Shown here: positions 1-8,157 of the stretch, piece by piece
Position numbering within the stretch: the first letter of the stretch is position 1
How the letters are laid out: every line of letters starts with the position of its first letter
From: a virus
Reading direction: 5' to 3' (one strand)
Length of the DNA: 35,668 nt
Virus record (IMG/VR): IMGVR_UViG_3300004806_000007
Span: 1 to 35,668 of that record
Translations under genes and position numbers: made by a program
The notes under the pieces: generated by a model
Seen by the model: the letters and a program-made list of their open reading frames with translations, nothing else
Told to the model about the DNA's origin: nothing
Databases searched by the model: none

Positions 1-120
1 ATGCCAGGCATTGCTTCTTCGCCTAAATACATTGCCGCGGTTGCCCCAGACTTTGCTAATCCTGGAATCGTGCCAATAATTGCTTCAACGTTGCCAATTA
101 AACTGCCAAACTTTTCTGAA
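1..120. repeat. Left copy of 120-bp terminal direct repeat
   Basis: These bases are identical to 35549-35668. Joining the two copies restores one continuous reading frame across the join (minus strand, 734 down to 1, then on to 33919). That shows the sequence is circular or circularly permuted. The exact 120-base size fits an assembler overlap as well as real terminal redundancy, and the sequence alone cannot separate the two. Confidence 0.95.
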
Positions 121-734
121 ATTCTCTCTTCACCTTTTTTTAATTCTTTAGGCGTTAAGTTTTGCATTCCATACTTGTAAACGTTAGGCAAAGGCTTTTC
201 AGTAGTTTGTACGGGTTCAGTTTTATCCCATTCTGAAACAGTCTTTTGTTCAACTACTGGTTGCTCTTTTTTAACTATCGCTGGCTTGCCTAAGAATAAC
301 GCTTCAACATCATCTGTTGCATCTTTATGTTGTTCAACTTGTTCAACAGGTTTGATGTTTGACTTGATTTTATTAATGTACTCTGTAGGGTCTTTTGTTA
401 CAAACCCGCCGTACATACCCAACGCTTTGTTAAGATCACCACCAGTTGCTTCAAGGTTTTTATTGAGCAAATGTTCAGCAGCTTTGCGAGATTCTTCTTC
501 GTCAAATGGATTAAATTTAATGCCTTGTTTATGCAATTGTGCAACTGTGCCAGGCATAAACTGATACGCACCCATTGCACCAGATGTTTTATTAATTGCT
601 AGTGGATTGCCAGAACTTTCAACGGTTTTAACTGCATCAAGCAGTTCAGGCGTAACTAGATGCCCATATTTGTTTTGTGGGACATCAGGCTTTGCAGTAG
701 CAAATAATTGTTCAACCGCATCGAGATCAGCCAT
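1..734 (-). CDS. Ejection/internal virion protein with lytic transglycosylase domain, N-terminal part (continues across the circular join)
   Basis: ATG at 734 begins directly at the stop of the upstream gene (735). The first 244 codons lie here; the frame continues without a stop through the terminal repeat into the piece ending at 33919, giving 787 aa. Residues about 30-115 form an SLT-type lytic transglycosylase domain: VESSGNP with the likely catalytic Glu, then GAMGAYQFMPGT, then the NKALGMYGGF helix. By analogy with T7 gp16 and other internal virion proteins, it is packed in the head and ejected first to open peptidoglycan for DNA passage. A proline- and charge-rich linker follows. It is the last of three consecutive ejection-type genes and is followed by the lysis cassette. 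It is truncated only by the window edge. Confidence 0.8.
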   Translation of the reverse strand, partial: MADLDAVEQLFATAKPDVPQNKYGHLVTPELLDAVKTVESSGNPLAINKTSGAMGAYQFMPGTVAQLHKQGIKFNPFDEEESRKAAEHLLNKNLEATGGDLNKALGMYGGFVTKDPTEYINKIKSNIKPVEQVEQHKDATDDVEALFLGKPAIVKKEQPVVEQKTVSEWDKTEPVQTTEKPLPNVYKYGMQNLTPKELKKGEERISEKFGSLIGNVEAIIGTIPGLAKSGATAAMYLGEEAMPG

Positions 735-2168
735 TTAGAGTGTCCCATCAATCATCAACTTACGAATATTTTTATACTTTTGCAAACCTTCTTTCATTTC
801 TTTTTCAGACGTGTACAACTTTTTAAATAACGCTTCACGCTGTTTTGGATCTTCTACGTTATCCACAATATTCATTACTTGGAATACTTTTGTATCAGCG
901 TTTTTACCCCACATCCGCTGGAATGAACCCATATTATTAGTACCAAATCTTTCAACAAACTTTTGTGCCGCTTCAGCTTGAGAATCTAAGTTTTTAATAT
1001 CGGCAGCAGTGCGTTCAGCAATTTTAATAATAACTTCTGCATTTGTTGATACTGTACCTGATGCTGACGCGGCAAGTTGTTTACCTTGATCCGTACTTAA
1101 TGACGAACCACCAACTTTGGCTAAGTCCATTTGTGCATTAGCCAAATCTTTAGCTAATTCTTGATATTCAGTACCACCAACGCCACCGTAAATCTTACGG
1201 TACGCATCACCAGCCCACCCACTTGTAGGTATTTTCTTGCCCAACACAGTTGCTTCGCTTTCTATTTTTTGAGCAGTTTTAACAATTTCTTGCACGTTTC
1301 TAGTTTGTTGTGCAAGTTTTGGTTGCGCTTTAATAACGCTATTAAAGTATTCGTCACCTTGTGCTTGTGCTGCTACTTCTTGTGTAGTTGGGGGTGGTGC
1401 GACTACACCAGGCTTTCTTACAGGGAACATTGGTGGTATTGGTGTATTTATATCGCCTGCTTTTGGTGGTTGTCCTAAATCTTGACCTGTAATTTGCTTT
1501 GGTGGTGCAACAAGTTGTACACCTTCTTGTGTTGGTGCAAATGGTGCAGGGCCGCCTTGTGGGTTGTACTGTGGCGTTGTAATTCCTGGCGTTGGGCCAC
1601 CCGTAGTAACCAAAGCAGGCTGACCAGCAACAGTTTGTAAACTTGGTTGTGCTGCGGCAAACTGTTCGCTTGTTGATGCCAATCCATTACGGATGTTTTG
1701 CACCATTGCTTTAAAACCACCAATGTCTTTGTTATCTAATAATTCATGCGCTTGTGCAAATGTCTTATCAGCAGGAATCCCCATAGATTCAAGCCATTTT
1801 TGCGTGGTTTCAAATTGCTTTTTTAATTGAGGAATGTCATTGTTTTTGAATGCGTCTGAATATTCCAAACCAGTTAAAGCATTTCCAGCAATAACCATTT
1901 TGTTTTTATCTAATGCAAATTGTGCTGTTTGCGCTTCTGTTTCAGCTTTACGAATAGTTGGTTGTAATGTACCTTGCGCTTTTTGCAACTCCAATTCTGC
2001 TGCTTGTACTTGCAAAGGGTTAACTTGTTGCGCTTGTTGATACGCTTGTGCGCCACGCGCTAAGTTAAGCATATCGCCTAAACTTGTTTGCTGTGGTGGT
2101 GCTAATTTTCCAACAACGCTAGGGTCAATAGGGTTTGGATTAGTAAATTGGGGAACAAACGTTGCCAT
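735..2168 (-). CDS. Probable DNA ejection / internal virion protein (477 aa)
   Basis: The N-terminus has a short hydrophilic Pro/Asn stretch, then a Gln/Ala-rich helix (about residues 30-75), a Pro-Gly-Thr linker (about 180-270), and a long helical C-terminal half ending in basic residues. No enzyme motif is visible. The position, between a Gln/Gly-rich protein and the transglycosylase-bearing protein and downstream of the gp10-like gene, matches the gp7/gp20/gp16 ejection-protein block of P22-like phages. Assignment rests on gene order and composition, not on recognised sequence motifs. Its stop abuts the next start (735/734), suggesting translational coupling. Confidence 0.5.
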   Translation of the reverse strand: MATFVPQFTNPNPIDPSVVGKLAPPQQTSLGDMLNLARGAQAYQQAQQVNPLQVQAAELELQKAQGTLQPTIRKAETEAQTAQFALDKNKMVIAGNALTGLEYSDAFKNNDIPQLKKQFETTQKWLESMGIPADKTFAQAHELLDNKDIGGFKAMVQNIRNGLASTSEQFAAAQPSLQTVAGQPALVTTGGPTPGITTPQYNPQGGPAPFAPTQEGVQLVAPPKQITGQDLGQPPKAGDINTPIPPMFPVRKPGVVAPPPTTQEVAAQAQGDEYFNSVIKAQPKLAQQTRNVQEIVKTAQKIESEATVLGKKIPTSGWAGDAYRKIYGGVGGTEYQELAKDLANAQMDLAKVGGSSLSTDQGKQLAASASGTVSTNAEVIIKIAERTAADIKNLDSQAEAAQKFVERFGTNNMGSFQRMWGKNADTKVFQVMNIVDNVEDPKQREALFKKLYTSEKEMKEGLQKYKNIRKLMIDGTL

Positions 2169-2177
2169 TTTTTATCC

Positions 2178-3392
2178 TTAAGCTGGTGCGCCGCCACCAA
2201 AACCATAACTAGGTAATTGAGTTACATCACCGCCATATGCAGATGTTGGTCTATTTGGTGCTAACAACTGACTGAGCAGATAATTATTGCCTGCATTAGT
2301 TAAACCGCCTGCCACTGCATTACCTGCACCAATTTGACCTGCCGCTTGGGCATTTGCTGCGCCTGTTATACCGCCTGCTCCTGCTTGTGCTGCACCTGTT
2401 GTCAATCCAACAGTATTTGCGCCTAATCCTGTGGCCAATTCAGCAGACTGTTGACCATATGTTCCAGCCAAGTTTGCCAAGTTTGTACCCGTATTTTGTG
2501 CTAAACCTGCCAGATTTGTACCTGTGGTTGTTGCCAAATTGGTTGTAGTTGGCGCTAATGTGCCAAACATACTGCTTAACGCATTGCCAAACTGACCACC
2601 TGCTTGAATATTCTGTTGATTTGCAGTTGTACCCAAACCAGCAATACCAGCTAAACGATTATAAATATTGTTTTGCTGTGTTTGATAGTTATTAAATGCG
2701 TTTTGGTAAGCATTACCCGCATAGTTTTGGGCAAAAATGTTTGCCGCATTAACCATGTTTGAGCCACCACCTGCAACATTCAATGCTTGGTTTGTCGCAC
2801 CCAAACCTTGATTAAGCATAAACTGGTAATTCGGTGCTAAATAACTATTTAAATCTTGTGCAGTAAATTGTTTTGATAAACTAGGAATTAAATCCTGTAA
2901 CTGTGTTGCCGCTGCCGAACCAGCTTGTTGATATGGTTGCAAAGCATTAATGTTTTGACCATATAAACCAAATTGCGTACCATACTGAGCGTTGTAAAGA
3001 TTGTTTAAATAGTTTTGTTGTGGTTGTTCTTGACCAAGTACCGCTTGAGTACCTTGACCATAATATTGATTTAAAGCATTAGTCCCTTGACCATAACCTT
3101 GGTTAACGTAGTTTTGACCTTGACCGTATGCTTGTTGCAAAATAGGAATGCCAGCCATTGCAGTCTGTTGTTGCAACTCTGCTGCTCTTGTCGCTGCGTC
3201 TGCTTGGGTTTGCGCTGCGCTCTTAGCTGCGCTACCACTAATAGCAGAACCTAACAACGATGCGCCGCCTGCAATAACGGCTGTGACAGGGTCATTAAAC
3301 CTACGGATGCGGGAAAACCTTGGATCACCGCCAAACGGATCACCAATCGGATCATATTCCGCATTGCTGCGGTTTAGATAATTTTTAGACAT
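2178..3392 (-). CDS. Probable DNA ejection protein, Gln/Gly/Ala-rich (404 aa)
   Basis: I prefer the ATG at 3392 (MSKNYLNRSN) over the one at 3404, because GGGAG lies six bases before it. Residues about 35-60 are a small Gly/Ala hydrophobic segment (VTAVIAGGASLLGSAISGSAA), followed by an Ala/Gln helix. Then come YGQG-type repeats (QAYGQGQNYVNQGYGQGTNALNQ) and a long Asn/Gln/Thr/Ala low-complexity region with NTGTNLA repeats. The hydrophobic N-terminus plus low-complexity body is common in phage ejection or pilot proteins, and gene order supports this. It overlaps the upstream GNAT-like gene by 8 bp. The exact role in the virion is inferred. Confidence 0.5.
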   Translation of the reverse strand: MSKNYLNRSNAEYDPIGDPFGGDPRFSRIRRFNDPVTAVIAGGASLLGSAISGSAAKSAAQTQADAATRAAELQQQTAMAGIPILQQAYGQGQNYVNQGYGQGTNALNQYYGQGTQAVLGQEQPQQNYLNNLYNAQYGTQFGLYGQNINALQPYQQAGSAAATQLQDLIPSLSKQFTAQDLNSYLAPNYQFMLNQGLGATNQALNVAGGGSNMVNAANIFAQNYAGNAYQNAFNNYQTQQNNIYNRLAGIAGLGTTANQQNIQAGGQFGNALSSMFGTLAPTTTNLATTTGTNLAGLAQNTGTNLANLAGTYGQQSAELATGLGANTVGLTTGAAQAGAGGITGAANAQAAGQIGAGNAVAGGLTNAGNNYLLSQLLAPNRPTSAYGGDVTQLPSYGFGGGAPA

Positions 3393-3771
3393 ATTTACTC
3401 CCATCGCATCTTAATAGGATTTTAACTGAGTCTTTAGATAACTCAATAAAACCAAGCCTTTTACAGAAATTTAAACCCCTAATATTGTCGTTTTGGACAT
3501 AAGTTATTGCATATCCATATTTATCCAATATCATTTTCAAAGTTTGCTTAATATGGGCTTTCATTGCTGCGCCTGGCGGTTTCCCATATCCAACATGAAT
3601 TTCATTACCTTTTAACAAAACTGCACCAATTACATCTTTTTCTTTAGTTAACGGAATAATTTCCCAATCTTGCAATCCATCTTTAAAATGCTCTTTTGAT
3701 ACCGTTACTCTATCTTTAACGGATTCATACAACATATCAATTGCCTTAGACAATGCTTGTGATGATTCCAT
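3385..3771 (-). CDS. GNAT-fold acetyltransferase-like virion protein (128 aa)
   Basis: The protein has the pattern of a small GNAT domain: an N-terminal helix, a central strand region (VIGAVLLKGNEIHVGYGKPPGAAMKAH), and near the C-terminus the typical motif YVQNDNIRGLNFCKRLGFIEL, which resembles the N..A..LYeklGF segment of N-acetyltransferases. The usual acetyl-CoA loop (Q/RxxGxG/A) is not clear; GKPPGA at about residues 82-87 is the nearest candidate. Genes of this type often lie beside ejection-protein genes in podoviruses, including T7 gp13-like proteins, where a structural role rather than catalysis is likely. It overlaps the upstream gene by 26 bp. Confidence 0.5.
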   Translation of the reverse strand: MESSQALSKAIDMLYESVKDRVTVSKEHFKDGLQDWEIIPLTKEKDVIGAVLLKGNEIHVGYGKPPGAAMKAHIKQTLKMILDKYGYAITYVQNDNIRGLNFCKRLGFIELSKDSVKILLRCDGSKYV

Positions 3772-4246
3772 TTGTCACCGTAATAGTTTTTTGTACTGTG
3801 TCACCAGATTTAAACGTACCTGTAGCACCGCCTGAAATTTGCCCACTGGTAATAGAAATCGGTACATTTACTGCCGATGTTATTTGCCCTACAGAATTCA
3901 AAGTAAATTGTGCAACTTGACCTGCGCTACCGTAAGTGCCGGCACTTGCGCCAGTTAAAGTTAAAGATAAAGTAATCACGCCTGGCGAATTTGTTACCGT
4001 TATTCCCGTTCCTGCTGTCAACGTTCTTAATGTGTAACCCGAACCATTACCAATGGGTAATTGACCGCTTGTAGGCGTTGTGGATGTTCCCGTACCGCCA
4101 TATACAACAGGCACAATAGAATTAACTGTTGCCCCTGCATAGGATGGATTTTGTAACCAGATTAGCCAAGGATAACTAGGACGCTGTGTAGTAGGGTCAA
4201 GAAATGGCGTTTGTGGATACGCAACGTTTGTGTTTGTTGTGGCCAT
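3746..4246 (-). CDS. Tail-associated protein with YGGTG fibre-type repeat module (166 aa)
   Basis: A short N-terminal segment (residues 1-35, Pro/Trp/Tyr-rich, ending PWLIWLQNPSYAG) precedes a module with VVYGGTGTSTT, LPIGNGSGYT and LTAGTGITVTN. The same three-part module occurs near the C-terminus of the large fibre protein at 9162-11408. The remainder is Thr/Ser/Gly-rich beta-type sequence. The gene overlaps the gp10-like stop in a TGATG arrangement, so it is translationally coupled. It may be a short needle, plug or fibre attached near the tail tip; the sequence alone does not decide. Confidence 0.5.
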   Translation of the reverse strand: MATTNTNVAYPQTPFLDPTTQRPSYPWLIWLQNPSYAGATVNSIVPVVYGGTGTSTTPTSGQLPIGNGSGYTLRTLTAGTGITVTNSPGVITLSLTLTGASAGTYGSAGQVAQFTLNSVGQITSAVNVPISITSGQISGGATGTFKSGDTVQKTITVTNGIITSIV

Positions 4247-5832
4247 CAGTTGCTACCCGCGCTAGCTTTTAAATTAGCTGAAACAATCACGCATTTAATT
4301 GGATCGCTGATAGATACCTCAAAGATTCTATCTCTTGACATACCCAATCGTCGCCAAATTGCACGATTCTTGTATTTGCCAATCTTTCCAATGGATACCC
4401 AATGCTCATTACTCCAAGTTGAGCCACCATCGTTAGACCAGCGCAACATTGCTTGTGGGTCTGCACCAACCGTTTCACCGTTGATGTTGTAATCGTAATA
4501 AATGTTTACAACTTGTGTTGGGCCAATCGCAAATGTGCCACTAGGTGCAATAACAATTGACGTGGGCGATAAGTTTTGATTTGTAAATGTTTGACCATTC
4601 AGACCAACGCCAGGCTGAAACTGAATCTGCAATTCATCGAAATACTGTCTTTGCAAATCAGTAGTTAAATGTGGCGCTCTGCGCAATCTTCGTATTGGAT
4701 TGCCGTTTTCTGTGTAATTATTGTAATCAAGCGCGTAAATTGTACCGTTTTGATAATCACCAACAATATTTACGTTATTAAAAAATGCACCGCAATTAGA
4801 ACGATGACGATGGTAGATGCCATTGCTATCTATTGACAACCATTTGTGCCACATCTTACTAGCTAAGTCATAAACCCAAGTTATATCCACAGTTGGAAAT
4901 GTAACAACGTAGAATTCATGCCCTTCAATCTGAAAACTGTAAGCAACAGCGTCTGCAATGTATTGACCAGCTAGGGTTGCTTCAACCGCATGGGTAGATA
5001 CACGTTGAAATTGGTATCCAACAACTCCGCCAATAATTGCTTGCCCTCTTTCGTCTTTGCTAACAAATAAAAATTGTTCTGCAAATCGTGCAATAGAATA
5101 AGGTGCTGCAATACCGTGTTGCATAGACGTACCAGCAATACGCGCAAATGGAAATGACGTTACACCTGCAACTTGATTACCTACGTCAATCCAAACTTCC
5201 GTTGTCTTTTCGCCAAACAAGTAAATTTGTCTGTGATCGCACAATAAAGATATAAGCGTATCAGGCGAACTATCTTTAACGCCATAATAAGCAGTCGTTG
5301 AATAAGGTGAACCTAGATCAGTAGCTGCCCAAAATCTTGTGCCAACTTGGTTATAGACAATATAGTTATCCACAACGTCAACAATAGATGCACCTTGCCA
5401 AGGGCCATCCGTTGGCGGTAAGACTTGAAACGAACTAGGGCTGACAATCCAAACGTAACGATTAACACCGTCTGCAATATAACAATACAAACCTTGTGCG
5501 CCGTTTACGTTGTCTGTGATGCTGACAGGGCCGCTAGAAGTCGTAAGACTGCCAATAAAGTTAATGTTTTCGTTTTGCGTTACAGAATATACAGATGCAC
5601 CGCAAACAATAACCAAATATTGCCCACCAGACAAAGCGCGCATACCCCTGACAGGGGCGTTATTTAATTGGAATAATTTAGTTAGCCCTGGCGTAGGATA
5701 CAGAGCAACCACACCGCGGTCACCAGGTTGTTTTAACGGGTCAATTTCAGGGTAAAAGTTGATACATTCCTGCGCATCTTGATAGATGCTAGGTGCTGTG
5801 TAGCTTGGGCCAACAAATCCAAAATCAGGCAT
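4246..5832 (-). CDS. P22 gp10-like packaged-DNA stabilisation / tail hub protein (528 aa)
   Basis: The start MPDFGFVGPSYTAPSIYQDAQECINFYPE is characteristic of the phage stabilisation protein family (P22 gp10): a conserved N-terminus followed by repeated beta segments such as YPTPGLTKL, MRALSGGQYLVIVCGASVY, YCYIADGVNRYVWI and TWVYDLASKMWHKW. The length is close to P22 gp10 (about 470 aa). In P22, gp10 binds below gp4 at the portal vertex and closes the tail so packaged DNA does not leak. Here it is immediately downstream of the gp4-like gene, as expected. Confidence 0.85.
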   Translation of the reverse strand: MPDFGFVGPSYTAPSIYQDAQECINFYPEIDPLKQPGDRGVVALYPTPGLTKLFQLNNAPVRGMRALSGGQYLVIVCGASVYSVTQNENINFIGSLTTSSGPVSITDNVNGAQGLYCYIADGVNRYVWIVSPSSFQVLPPTDGPWQGASIVDVVDNYIVYNQVGTRFWAATDLGSPYSTTAYYGVKDSSPDTLISLLCDHRQIYLFGEKTTEVWIDVGNQVAGVTSFPFARIAGTSMQHGIAAPYSIARFAEQFLFVSKDERGQAIIGGVVGYQFQRVSTHAVEATLAGQYIADAVAYSFQIEGHEFYVVTFPTVDITWVYDLASKMWHKWLSIDSNGIYHRHRSNCGAFFNNVNIVGDYQNGTIYALDYNNYTENGNPIRRLRRAPHLTTDLQRQYFDELQIQFQPGVGLNGQTFTNQNLSPTSIVIAPSGTFAIGPTQVVNIYYDYNINGETVGADPQAMLRWSNDGGSTWSNEHWVSIGKIGKYKNRAIWRRLGMSRDRIFEVSISDPIKCVIVSANLKASAGSN

Positions 5833-5841
5833 AGCCCATCC

Positions 5842-6825
5842 TTATCTAAAGAATCCACCTGAAAGTATCCAGCCTGCGTCTTTTTGTCTGCTTGACAACA
5901 ACGCATCCGCAAAACGTGCCGCTTGAACTGGACGCATATTTGTACGCTTTAACGTACTCTTTGCCTGCGCCGCATATCCTTGAATCAGTGCGTTACTTAC
6001 TTGGTTTACCTTGCCGTACATTGGCAATAACCTTTCTGCTAGACACCAGCGTAATGCCATAGAATAACCTTGAGGCAATATGATTGAATCGTATAGTGTT
6101 GTGAATCGACTAAATATATTGTCTGCAAAGATGTGCATCTCGCCTTGCGCAGGGTTTGGCCACACATAAATGTTACCAAGCGTTTCTGCTGGCTGGTAGT
6201 ACAACGCCTTTGGCCACGGGCCGTTTAGCGTCTTTAAACCAATCATTTCGTAATCTTCAACATTCAAAATTGCAACAGGGTAATCCAACCCACCGTTTAA
6301 TACGGGCATACCATTACTGTTGGTATTTATGCGAACAAACGCGGAGTTAATGGTTAATGGACGCTGATAATACAAGTTAATGGTAATTGGCGAACCTGAA
6401 GTACCTGCCGTTTGCGAAATATTGACTGTATAAGTGCCTGCTTCGTTAACGTTATTGCCTGCACCTGTCAACATTTGCGTAATTGTTGTGCCTGCTGTAA
6501 TACCTGTGCCTTTTAACGTCTGACCTGTAGAAACTGCGCCAGATGTAATGCCAGTAATTGTTAGGGTTGTACCTGATATGTATCCAGTAACGACAGCACC
6601 GATTTGACCGCCTGGGCCAATCGTGTATTGCGTCTGACCTGCTGTAATGGGAAACACAATCTCATTTTTATAAAAGACCATCTGATCTTCGTTTGACCAT
6701 TGGTCTACGATGTCATTAAGCATATCAAAAGCATCTTGTGCTGCTTCTGGCGTAGGGTTTTCCCCTGCTTCTAATGCACCAATGTCTTTTAATGCTCTGC
6801 TGATAATGTCAATGGGTTGTGTCAT
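5842..6825 (-). CDS. P22 gp4-like head completion / tail accessory protein with an inserted beta domain (327 aa)
   Basis: The N-terminus ([39 protein letters not shown]) and the C-terminal half ([43 protein letters not shown]-type helix) match the gp4 family, which forms the first ring below the portal. Between about residues 73 and 155 a Gly/Thr-rich segment is inserted, with motifs [26 protein letters not shown] and [14 protein letters not shown]. It looks like the small beta module often carried by phage decoration and fibre proteins, and makes this protein much longer than P22 gp4 (about 166 aa). The neighbouring gp10-like gene supports the assignment. Confidence 0.75.
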   Translation of the reverse strand: MTQPIDIISRALKDIGALEAGENPTPEAAQDAFDMLNDIVDQWSNEDQMVFYKNEIVFPITAGQTQYTIGPGGQIGAVVTGYISGTTLTITGITSGAVSTGQTLKGTGITAGTTITQMLTGAGNNVNEAGTYTVNISQTAGTSGSPITINLYYQRPLTINSAFVRINTNSNGMPVLNGGLDYPVAILNVEDYEMIGLKTLNGPWPKALYYQPAETLGNIYVWPNPAQGEMHIFADNIFSRFTTLYDSIILPQGYSMALRWCLAERLLPMYGKVNQVSNALIQGYAAQAKSTLKRTNMRPVQAARFADALLSSRQKDAGWILSGGFFR

Positions 6826-6826
6826 A

Positions 6827-7141
6827 TCAAACCTTTGGTGTGAATACTTGTGGCAACCAAGGTGGAATCATTGTCTTTTGCTTGCTCAATTCATTTAGTT
6901 GCTCTTGCAATCGATCTAAAATTAAATTCTTACCATCTCTTACCGCATCAGCTTTAATCCATGATGCAACCATTTCTTCTGTTACTAACTCAATTGGTGT
7001 AATTGCTTCTTTGTTATCAAAATACCAATTGCCTTCAGTTGCAACCGTGTTGTATTCATCTGATGCTTGCACAAAGTATTTAGCGGCAGTAATCACGCCA
7101 TCTTTGCCATCAATATCAAGAATCTTCCAAAGTACGTTCAT
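6827..7141 (-). CDS. Conserved small fibre-region protein, possibly an assembly chaperone (104 aa)
   Basis: The ATG at 7141 overlaps the upstream TGA as ATGA, so I choose it over the ATG 24 bases upstream. The protein starts [30 protein letters not shown] and has an amphipathic C-terminal part ([33 protein letters not shown]) followed by IPPWLP. Proteins with this build (MxVxWKI start, a mid TEEMVxxWIK helix and a Pro-Trp tail) are common beside tail-fibre genes of aquatic phages. A role in fibre assembly is inferred from location only. Confidence 0.55.
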   Translation of the reverse strand: MNVLWKILDIDGKDGVITAAKYFVQASDEYNTVATEGNWYFDNKEAITPIELVTEEMVASWIKADAVRDGKNLILDRLQEQLNELSKQKTMIPPWLPQVFTPKV

Positions 7142-7794
7142 GCAATCCTCTGCAATAAATACCAATTATTACCAGACACGGTTAGTGGCCCACCCATTAC
7201 ATTCCAAGTACCTGACAAACTAGGAGTGAAACTTGAACCCGCTTGCTGACTGTTAACGGCATAGCTACTAGCTGAATAAGCAAAAGCATAGCTATAGAGC
7301 GTTCCATAAGATGGTGGTTGTTGCGCCGCCCATGTAGAACCGTTTGAAGTTAATAAATAACCGTTTAATCCGCTTGAAGTAAGTCCAGTTCCACCGTTTG
7401 CAGTGATTAAAGTGCCAGCCAAAGTAATGTCACCATTTGTCGCTGTCGCAGGCGTTAAACCTGTCGTGCCTCCGCTGAATGTAGTAACAATGTTTTGACC
7501 ATTTGGTGTGCCAGAAATGTTGTCATAAGTGCCTATCTGCACGTTACTTGCATCAAATAACGCAAACTTGTAAGCAGAACCAACAGTTAACCAAACTTCA
7601 TTTGGTACACGTCCATTAGCGTCCAACACAATAGGGTTTGTGTTAGCAATGTTGCCAGAAATAGAAGTATAAGTTGCTAATGGACTACTAGTGCCTGCTG
7701 AATAAGTATAAATCTGCCCACCAGCTAAGGGTTGACCAGTATTGCTAAAGAATTGCCAGCCTGCACCAGCTAAAGGAGATAGAAAGACTGACAT
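7138..7794 (-). CDS. Tail fibre/tailspike protein with P22 head-binding-like N-terminus (218 aa)
   Basis: Residues about 10-95 (FFSNTGQPLAGGQIYTYSAG, PLATYTSISGNIANTNPIVLDANGRVPNEVWL, YKFALFDASNVQIGTYDNISG) follow the layout of the particle-binding domain of P22-type tailspikes: a G-x-P-LAGGxIYTY turn, the variable tail, and an ALFDA strand. The distal part is a short Ser/Thr/Gly beta region with a NGGTGLTSSGLNGYLL module. A long receptor-binding or enzymatic domain is missing, so it may act as an adaptor carrying other fibres encoded nearby. The stop is fused to the next start (ATGA). Confidence 0.6.
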   Translation of the reverse strand: MSVFLSPLAGAGWQFFSNTGQPLAGGQIYTYSAGTSSPLATYTSISGNIANTNPIVLDANGRVPNEVWLTVGSAYKFALFDASNVQIGTYDNISGTPNGQNIVTTFSGGTTGLTPATATNGDITLAGTLITANGGTGLTSSGLNGYLLTSNGSTWAAQQPPSYGTLYSYAFAYSASSYAVNSQQAGSSFTPSLSGTWNVMGGPLTVSGNNWYLLQRIA

Positions 7795-7803
7795 GATTTA
7801 TCC

Positions 7804-8148
7804 TTATTGAGCAATCCAAGTTTTCGTTGGTTCATCCCAAACATAATGTTTATCATCTGTTGGTATTGCAACAGGCGCTTCCCATAAACAAGTTTCATCA
7901 TTTAAAGACCAACTTGGAAATGGTTGTGGCGCATAAAAAGCATCTTTTGTTGAATCATAAATGTACCCAATACCTGCATAATTTTTACGCAAAGGTGTAC
8001 CATTTAAAATATGCTTGCCGCCGTGAGTGTTGTAGGATGTTTGAATCCATTCACCTGGCGAAGTATCAATAAATGTTTTAAAAAAATCGGCTTCTGCCAC
8101 AATAACTTGTGTAACAACGCCATTAATTACTTTTGCATAATGTGACAT
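7804..8148 (-). CDS. Conserved virion/fibre-region protein of aquatic phages (114 aa)
   Basis: The sequence MSHYAKVINGVVTQVIVAEADFF, then WIQTSYNTHGGKH, LRKNYAGIGYIYD, and a Trp/Pro-rich C-terminal half (FPSWSLNDETCLWEAP, HYVWDEPTKTW) is recognisable as a small protein common in cyanophage and freshwater-phage structural regions. I know no established biochemical function. The repeated aromatic W-x-W spacing suggests a compact beta domain. It lies within the fibre cluster, 10 bp downstream of the Gly-rich adhesin. Confidence 0.6.
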   Translation of the reverse strand: MSHYAKVINGVVTQVIVAEADFFKTFIDTSPGEWIQTSYNTHGGKHILNGTPLRKNYAGIGYIYDSTKDAFYAPQPFPSWSLNDETCLWEAPVAIPTDDKHYVWDEPTKTWIAQ

Positions 8149-8157
8149 TATTTTTCC

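Noticed and set aside
1-734. N-terminal transglycosylase fragment as a separate or broken gene
   Set aside because: The frame continues through the terminal repeat into 35548-33919 without a stop; it is cut only by the window edge.
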